A stretch of 8,874 nucleotides of DNA from an uncultured Clostridia bacterium (lineage in GTDB: Bacteria; Bacillota; Clostridia; Oscillospirales; Acutalibacteraceae). Below are positions 5,027 through 8,874 of the stretch, one piece after another (within the stretch, counting starts at the first letter, position 1; each line of letters begins with the position of its first letter). The translations under genes and the position numbers were made by a program. The stretch lies in assembly GCA_946405475.1 (NCBI GenBank), contig CAMJHI010000077.1:1-8874 (forward strand), in the 5' to 3' direction. The notes beneath the pieces are model-generated. The model saw only the letters and a program-made list of their open reading frames with translations, ran no database searches and was not told the origin of the DNA.

Positions 5027-6631
5027 ATGAAAAAAGCATTATCCATTCTATCCCTTGTGCTCACGCTGACAATGACGGTGTTCGCCCTGACAGCCTGCAC
5101 CGGCCAAAGCGGAGAAAGCACAAGCAAAAGCAGCCCCGCCGAAACCGTGACCACCGCCGAGCTGGCGGCGCTGGAAAGCGAAAGCGACGTGACCGTCAGC
5201 ACAAGCGGCGCCGTGAAGATCAGCCTGAACGGCACGACGGCGAGCGTGAGCGGCGACGGCGCACAGGTCAAGGATTCGACCGTAACCGTCACGGCGGGCG
5301 GCACCTATGAGATCAGCGGCAAGCTCACGGACGGCAGGATCCTTGTGGACGCCGACGGCGAAGAGGTAACGCTGATCCTCAACAACGCCGACATCACCTG
5401 CTCCAACTCCAGCGCCATTTATATTTATGCAGCGAAGAGCGCCACCGTTTACCTGGCGGACGGCTCGAAGAACACCCTGACGGACGGCGGCAGCTACGCT
5501 TACGGCGACAGCTATTCCTCCGAAGCGGACGAAGAACCGAACGCCTGCCTGTATGCCAAAGACGATCTGGTGATCGCGGGCAGCGGCAGCCTGACCGTCA
5601 ACGGCAACTTCAACAACGGCGTCACGAGCAAGGACACCCTGAAGATCGAAGCCGTCAACCTGACGGTGAACGCCAAAAACCACGGCGTGAACGGCAAGGA
5701 CAGCCTGACGGTCAAAAAAGCCGCCGTCAGCGTCGTTTCGGGCGGCGACGCGCTGCGCGCCACCAACGACACCGACCCGACGCTCGGGTACGTGATCGTG
5801 ACCGGCTCGACCGTCACGCTCGAAAGCGGTGAGGACGGCATCCAGGCCGAAACGGCCGTGACAATGGGCAGCACCACGCTCAACGTCAAAGCGGGCGGCG
5901 GCCACACGGCAAGCCTGAGCGACGACGCGAGCGCCAAGGGGATCAAGGCGGGAACGGACCTGACCGTTGACAGCGGCACCTATGGGTTCGACTGCGCCGA
6001 CGACGCGCTGCACGCCAACAACAACCTGACCGTCAACGGCGGCGAATTCACCGTGACGACCGCCGACGACGGCCTGCACGCCGACAACACCGCAACGCTC
6101 AACGCGGGCACCTTCACCATTGAAGCGCACGAGGGCGTGGAAGGCACGATCGTGAAGATCAACGACGGCACGGTCACCATCAACGCCAGCGACGACGGCA
6201 TCAACGCCGCGAAAAAGATCGACGGCGTCACCCCGACGGTGGAGATCAACGGCGGCACCGTCACCGTTACCATGGGGCAGGGCGACACCGACGGCATCGA
6301 TTCCAACGGCAACATCGTCATCAACGGCGGCACCGTCACCGTCAACGCACAGTCGCCCTTTGATTATGACGGCACGGGCACGATCAACGGCGGCACGGTC
6401 ACCGTCAACGGCACGCAGGTGACCAGCCTGTCCAGCCAGTTCGGCGGCGGCATGCAGGGCGGCGGACGCGGCGGCCGACCCGATGAGAACGGTCAGACGC
6501 CGCAGGACGGGCAGACACCGCAGGACGGGCAGACGCCTCCGGACGGGCAGATCCCGCAGGGCAAGCACCCCTCCGGCGGCCGCGGCCCCCGCAGCCAGAC
6601 GACGACAACGACCGAAGCCGAAACAGCCTGA
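5027..6631 (+). CDS. Cthe_2159-like beta-helix (carbohydrate-binding) lipoprotein
   Basis: This is a 534-aa secreted protein. It has a lipoprotein signal MKKALSILSL...LTAC with lipid-bearing Cys24, a Ser/Thr/Glu linker to about 52, and a long repeat domain (about 52-465) matching the Cthe_2159 / DUF4353 family. That family is a right-handed beta-helix related to pectate lyases; its founding member binds calcium and plant cell-wall polymers. The rungs are easy to see: NGG-(T/E)-hydrophobic-T-V strands (for example at 337, 408, 433, 454) alternating with DDALHANN, DDGLHADN, DDGINA and DGIDSNGN turns rich in Asp, a likely calcium-binding surface. The tail (473-534) is Gly-, Pro-, Gln- and Thr-rich with four GQ-x-P-x-D-like repeats and may span or contact the cell wall. 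It is divergent from the VTC operon and shares its palindromic control region. Lyase activity is not supported by any recognised catalytic motif; binding or adhesion is the safer call. Confidence 0.88.
   Translation: MKKALSILSLVLTLTMTVFALTACTGQSGESTSKSSPAETVTTAELAALESESDVTVSTSGAVKISLNGTTASVSGDGAQVKDSTVTVTAGGTYEISGKLTDGRILVDADGEEVTLILNNADITCSNSSAIYIYAAKSATVYLADGSKNTLTDGGSYAYGDSYSSEADEEPNACLYAKDDLVIAGSGSLTVNGNFNNGVTSKDTLKIEAVNLTVNAKNHGVNGKDSLTVKKAAVSVVSGGDALRATNDTDPTLGYVIVTGSTVTLESGEDGIQAETAVTMGSTTLNVKAGGGHTASLSDDASAKGIKAGTDLTVDSGTYGFDCADDALHANNNLTVNGGEFTVTTADDGLHADNTATLNAGTFTIEAHEGVEGTIVKINDGTVTINASDDGINAAKKIDGVTPTVEINGGTVTVTMGQGDTDGIDSNGNIVINGGTVTVNAQSPFDYDGTGTINGGTVTVNGTQVTSLSSQFGGGMQGGGRGGRPDENGQTPQDGQTPQDGQTPPDGQIPQGKHPSGGRGPRSQTTTTTEAETA
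6491..6562 (+). repeat. Four tandem 18-bp repeats encoding a Gln/Pro/Asp tail
   Basis: Four in-frame 18-bp units (starting at 6491, 6509, 6527 and 6545) encode GQTPQD, GQTPQD, GQTPPD and GQIPQG. They sit in the C-terminal tail of the lipoprotein (residues 489-512), are bordered by Gly/Arg-rich stretches, and are followed by five Thr in a row. Such repeats can change copy number by slippage and so vary tail length. Confidence 0.9.
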
Positions 6632-6641
6632 CAACAGCAAA

Positions 6642-6668
6642 GCCGGCTGCCCAAAACAGGCAGCCGGC
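6642..6668 (+). terminator. GC-rich hairpin after the lipoprotein gene
   Basis: GCCGGCTGCC (6642-6651) pairs perfectly with GGCAGCCGGC (6659-6668) over a 7-nt loop, 10 nt past the stop codon. It has no T-run, so on its own it is not a classic terminator. It may strengthen the second hairpin downstream or protect the mRNA 3' end. Confidence 0.55.
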
Positions 6669-6689
6669 CAATCATAGGACAGAACCCGC

Positions 6690-6741
6690 AAAAAAAGACG
6701 CTTTCAGAGCTCCGACCGTCTTCTGAAAGCGTCTCATTTTT
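6690..6741. terminator. Bidirectional rho-independent terminator between convergent genes
   Basis: GACGCTTTCAGA (6697-6708) and its perfect complement (6722-6733) form a 12-bp stem with a 13-nt loop. An A-run (6690-6696) lies on the left and a T-run (6737-6741) on the right. It serves the lipoprotein transcript on the plus strand and the lipid-kinase operon on the minus strand. Confidence 0.9.
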
Positions 6742-6767
6742 GTTCAATTATCGCTCGGGCTTTTGCG

Positions 6768-7586
6768 TCATTCAGGCTGAACCACGCTGTATTCCGTGAC
6801 GTTCAGCACCGTTTCCCCGTCGATCTGCGCCGCGCAGGGGCGGGAGAAGCGAACGCTGATCTGATTGCCGGTGAAGAGGCTCACGAGATCCGTCTTCGCC
6901 GTGTGCTCGCCCTTGAAAATGGACGGGAACGCCATGAGCGCCCTGATTTTGGAGCGGCAGTGATAGACCACCACCGTCAGCTTGCCGGAGGAACGATCCT
7001 GTTCCGGCGCCATCTTCATGCCGCCGCCGTAATACCGGCCCTTCATCGTCGGCGCGATCCAGACGTGGTCGAATTCATGCGTCACGCCGTCCACCGTGAC
7101 CTGCGCGTGACAGGGCTTGAAGTGGAACAGCAGCCCCTTGATGGCAATGCCGGAGTAATTGATTTTTTCCTGCGGGCTCTTCGCCTTGATCTGATCCGCA
7201 ACCTCGCAGCAATAGCCGTCGATGCCGAAGCCCATGTTGTTGAGAAAGCGCTTTTCCAGCCCGTTCACCCGCACGGTGGGCAGCTTGGCCAGATACGGGT
7301 TGATCAAGACCTCTTCGCCCGGCTGCCGGTCGATATCCTTCAGAAAATCGTTGCCGGTCCCGCAGCCGAGCAGGTAGATGTTGTTTTTGATCTCAACGTC
7401 CTTGACCGCGTTGACAAAATAGTTCAGCGTGCCGTCGCCGCCGACGAGGACGACCTCATCCTCGGGATTCAGGTTTTGCAGATAAGCCGGATAATCCAGA
7501 CCGACCGCGTTCACCAGTTCCGTGCCCGCGGCGACCTTCGGCCGGATGCCGTTGTTGGCCAGTGAATTGTAAAGATAATATTTCAT
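6768..7586 (-). CDS. Diacylglycerol kinase-family lipid kinase
   Basis: This 272-aa protein belongs to the DAGK catalytic-domain family (YegS/DgkB/BmrU group), which phosphorylates diacylglycerol or a similar lipid with ATP at the inner membrane face. It shows the nucleotide-binding motif VLVGGDGTLN (46-55), GCGTGNDF (74-81), NNMGFGID (116-123), the YYGGGMKMAP lipid-kinase signature (185-194) and AQIDGE (253-258) near the end. The length is slightly below the usual 290-330 aa, with a short N-terminus, but all core motifs are present. Which lipid it uses cannot be told from sequence. The ATG at 7584-7586 has GGAGGGG 5 nt upstream and follows the lysoplasmalogenase stop by 13 nt, so the two are co-transcribed. 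Together they suggest recycling or remodelling of membrane glycerolipids. Confidence 0.93.
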   Translation of the reverse strand: MKYYLYNSLANNGIRPKVAAGTELVNAVGLDYPAYLQNLNPEDEVVLVGGDGTLNYFVNAVKDVEIKNNIYLLGCGTGNDFLKDIDRQPGEEVLINPYLAKLPTVRVNGLEKRFLNNMGFGIDGYCCEVADQIKAKSPQEKINYSGIAIKGLLFHFKPCHAQVTVDGVTHEFDHVWIAPTMKGRYYGGGMKMAPEQDRSSGKLTVVVYHCRSKIRALMAFPSIFKGEHTAKTDLVSLFTGNQISVRFSRPCAAQIDGETVLNVTEYSVVQPE

Positions 7587-7599
7587 AATATCCCCTCCG

Positions 7600-8247
7600 T
7601 TATGGTAACAGACCCAGCACGATCAGCAGTTCCCCGATCGAGTAGGTGAGCATGACTGTAAAATGGGTTTTCAGGCGGCTGTCCTTCTTGAAGCGGACAA
7701 AGAACAGCGACGTGTCGGACAGAAAGAACAGCGCCGCGCCGACGGCCGTGGTGACGGTGGCGGCGGTGGGATGGCTGACGCAGCGGAAAATCGCAAAGCA
7801 GTTCATGGCGCCGTTGATCAGCAGATAGAGGAACATCGGATAAAACAGCGCCTTGGGCAGATGCGGCTTGAGCCTGGAAAAGATGAACGTGACGGCCGCC
7901 GCAAAAAACACGCCCAGCAGCACGATGAGTAAAACGGGGATGGCGGAAAAGACGATATCCCGGCAATAACCGGCAATGAAGAACCCGTGGCTGATCATAA
8001 AGGCGATGCCGCCGGCCGTGAACCATTTGGTGCCCTTGGGGATCAGCAGAACGTCACCGAGCCAGCTGAAGACCAGCGCCAGAATGATGGCCAAAGCCGG
8101 TGCGGCCGCCGCCAGCACGTAAAAGCCGAGCAGGGACGACAGCAAAAAGGGCTTGGTGATGTTCCTGATCTTTTTGTTCTGCTTCAGGGAAGCAGCCAGA
8201 TGGACAGCCGTTGCCAGAAGAAAGACAGCCAAAAAAACATATTTCAT
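7600..8247 (-). CDS. YhhN/TMEM86 family membrane protein, lysoplasmalogenase-like
   Basis: This is a 215-aa polytopic membrane protein with about eight hydrophobic segments. It carries the conserved features of the YhhN family: TKPFLLSSLL (31-40), LVFSWLGDVLLIP (58-70, Asp65), GGIAFMISHGFFI (79-91) and GAALFFLSDTSLFF (170-183, Asp178). Characterised relatives cleave the vinyl-ether bond of lysoplasmalogens, releasing an aldehyde. Many anaerobic Clostridia make plasmalogens, so that substrate is plausible, but activity is inferred from family only. The ATG at 8245-8247 has GGAGGT 5 nt upstream. It is the first gene of a two-gene operon with the lipid kinase downstream, and a candidate promoter lies at 8328-8355. 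Confidence 0.88.
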   Translation of the reverse strand: MKYVFLAVFLLATAVHLAASLKQNKKIRNITKPFLLSSLLGFYVLAAAAPALAIILALVFSWLGDVLLIPKGTKWFTAGGIAFMISHGFFIAGYCRDIVFSAIPVLLIVLLGVFFAAAVTFIFSRLKPHLPKALFYPMFLYLLINGAMNCFAIFRCVSHPTAATVTTAVGAALFFLSDTSLFFVRFKKDSRLKTHFTVMLTYSIGELLIVLGLLP

Positions 8248-8327
8248 AGCGTACCTCCAATCCGGATGAATCGGTCAACGATGCGGCGTGATGAACGAAG
8301 CCGAGGCGTCGTCATGCCGCCGTTATC

Positions 8328-8355
8328 ATCATACCATAAATCACCAAAAACGCAA
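8328..8355 (-). promoter_or_regulatory. Candidate promoter of the lysoplasmalogenase/lipid kinase operon
   Basis: On the minus strand TTGCGT (8350-8355), a 16-bp spacer and TATGAT (8328-8333) preceded by TGG (an extended -10) fit a sigma-A promoter. The start would be near 8321, giving a leader of roughly 74 nt that includes an imperfect inverted repeat at 8283-8317. Confidence 0.55.
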
Positions 8356-8380
8356 TACGTTGATCACCGTAAAATCAAAC

Positions 8381-8404
8381 AAAAAACCGTAACGCCGCGG
8401 TTTT
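8381..8404 (-). terminator. Rho-independent terminator of the Pr6Pr-like gene
   Basis: On the minus strand AAAACCG, an 8-nt loop and CGGTTTT make a 7-bp stem followed by further T residues. The stem overlaps the TAA stop codon of the gene upstream, so the terminator is built into the gene end. Confidence 0.75.
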
Positions 8405-8874
8405 ATGACCGTTTGGCTTTTTGCCGCAGCTTCATGCCTTTGGCAAACAGCAGGCACAGCAGGGACATGGCCGCCAGAAGGATCAGGATCCAGACCGCCG
8501 TGCCCGCGGTCCCCTTTTCAAAGAACCAGCCGATCGAGCCGAAATCGAGGAAAAAGTAAGGCGCCGTGCTGCCCGCCGCATACTCAACGCCCAGCGGAAC
8601 GCCGCAAAAGTAAAAGATGACGTAATACAGCGGCATGGCCAGCCCGAACAAAGATTTGGGATACGTCAGCTCGATGTCATGGTCAAAAACGAAGAAATCG
8701 ATCAGCGCCAGGATCGGCACGATCGCGTGCAGAGAAAAATTGTTGAAGCTGAACAGGTATTCCGGGTTCATCACGGGGGCGAGCATGGTGAAGAACACCA
8801 GAAACGTGATGGTGATCGCGACCGTGAAAATGTATTTGAGGATGTACCAAAACTGATTCACGAATTTTTTGCGC
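8403..8874 (-). CDS. Pr6Pr-like membrane protein, 3' part (runs off the right edge)
   Basis: The reading frame stays open to the window end, so only the C-terminal 156 or so residues are seen. Counting from the GTG at 8859-8861, hydrophobic segments lie at about 8-28, 43-60, 69-89 and 119-141. The pattern NNFSLHAIVPILALIDFFVFD (His45, Pro49, Asp55) and PYFFLDFGSIGW (101-112) resemble the Pr6Pr (FAR-17a/AIG1-like) membrane family, of which bacterial members have no established function; human relatives hydrolyse lipid esters. The in-frame GTG is not a convincing start, because open frame with basic residues (RKKF) continues upstream and the family is usually about 200 aa or more. The tail is basic (KLRQKAKRS), likely cytoplasmic. 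It is separated from the lipid operon by its own terminator and the operon's promoter, so it is probably a separate unit. Confidence 0.7.
   Translation of the reverse strand, partial: RKKFVNQFWYILKYIFTVAITITFLVFFTMLAPVMNPEYLFSFNNFSLHAIVPILALIDFFVFDHDIELTYPKSLFGLAMPLYYVIFYFCGVPLGVEYAAGSTAPYFFLDFGSIGWFFEKGTAGTAVWILILLAAMSLLCLLFAKGMKLRQKAKRS

Noticed and set aside
5048..6691. 547-aa minus-strand open frame
   Set aside because: Shadow of the beta-helix lipoprotein gene, whose plus-strand product has a signal peptide, lipobox and family repeats.
6903..7565. 220-aa plus-strand open frame
   Set aside because: Opposite the lipid kinase gene, which has all family motifs; the plus-strand product resembles nothing and has no ribosome site.
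8283..8317. Possible riboswitch or operator in the leader of the lysoplasmalogenase gene
   Set aside because: GCGGCGTGATGA and TCGTCATGCCGC form an imperfect inverted repeat (2 mismatches of 12), but it does not match any riboswitch class I know and pairs better as plus-strand RNA, so no function is assigned.

Overview
The window looks like a chromosomal segment of a GC-rich member of the Clostridia (Bacillota), plausibly a gut Oscillospirales-type organism. This is inferred from strong GGAGG-type ribosome binding sites, frequent GTG starts, tightly overlapping genes, and protein families typical of that group: a VTC-domain protein with DUF4956, a Cthe_2159-type beta-helix lipoprotein, and a YhhN/TMEM86 lysoplasmalogenase. 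No rRNA, tRNA or transposon was recognised, so the taxonomic call rests on style and family content only.

Layout. Positions 1-1343 hold a CRISPR array: 20 repeats of 36 bp (one carries a 2-bp deletion) plus one degenerate terminal repeat, with 20 spacers mostly of 30 bp. It enters from the left edge. The decayed right-hand repeat puts the leader, and presumably the cas genes, off the left side. The repeat and spacer lengths and the GTTTTAG start suggest type II. No cas gene or tracrRNA is in view. A bidirectional terminator (1378-1412) separates the array from the next, convergent operon.

Positions 1425-6631 form one regulatory locus. On the minus strand, in transcription order, lie a VTC/polyphosphate-polymerase-like protein, a DUF4956 membrane protein, an OmpR-family response regulator and its sensor kinase. 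The VTC/DUF4956 and regulator/kinase pairs each overlap by 8 nt. Divergent to them is a secreted Cthe_2159-like beta-helix lipoprotein with an Asp/Gly/Asn-rich repeat body and a proline/glutamine-rich tail. The space between (4850-5026) holds a striking 55-bp palindrome built from two 11-bp-spaced direct repeats facing opposite ways. Each lies exactly 7 bp from a -10 box, and neither promoter has a good -35. This is what an activator-dependent divergent promoter would look like, and the response regulator encoded here is the obvious candidate. The regulator/kinase pair also has its own consensus-like promoter (3399-3427). My reading is that basal regulator is made independently and, on signal, switches on both the VTC/DUF4956 arm and the surface lipoprotein arm.

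Positions 6632-6767 contain two hairpins, one of them a bidirectional terminator between convergent genes. Positions 6768-8247 (minus strand) are a two-gene lipid operon: a lysoplasmalogenase-like YhhN protein followed by a diacylglycerol-kinase-family lipid kinase, with a plausible promoter upstream. At the right edge (8403-8874, minus strand) is the 3' part of a Pr6Pr-like membrane protein gene that ends in its own terminator. The long open frames inside the CRISPR array and opposite the kinase, beta-helix and lipid-kinase genes are judged to be artefacts.
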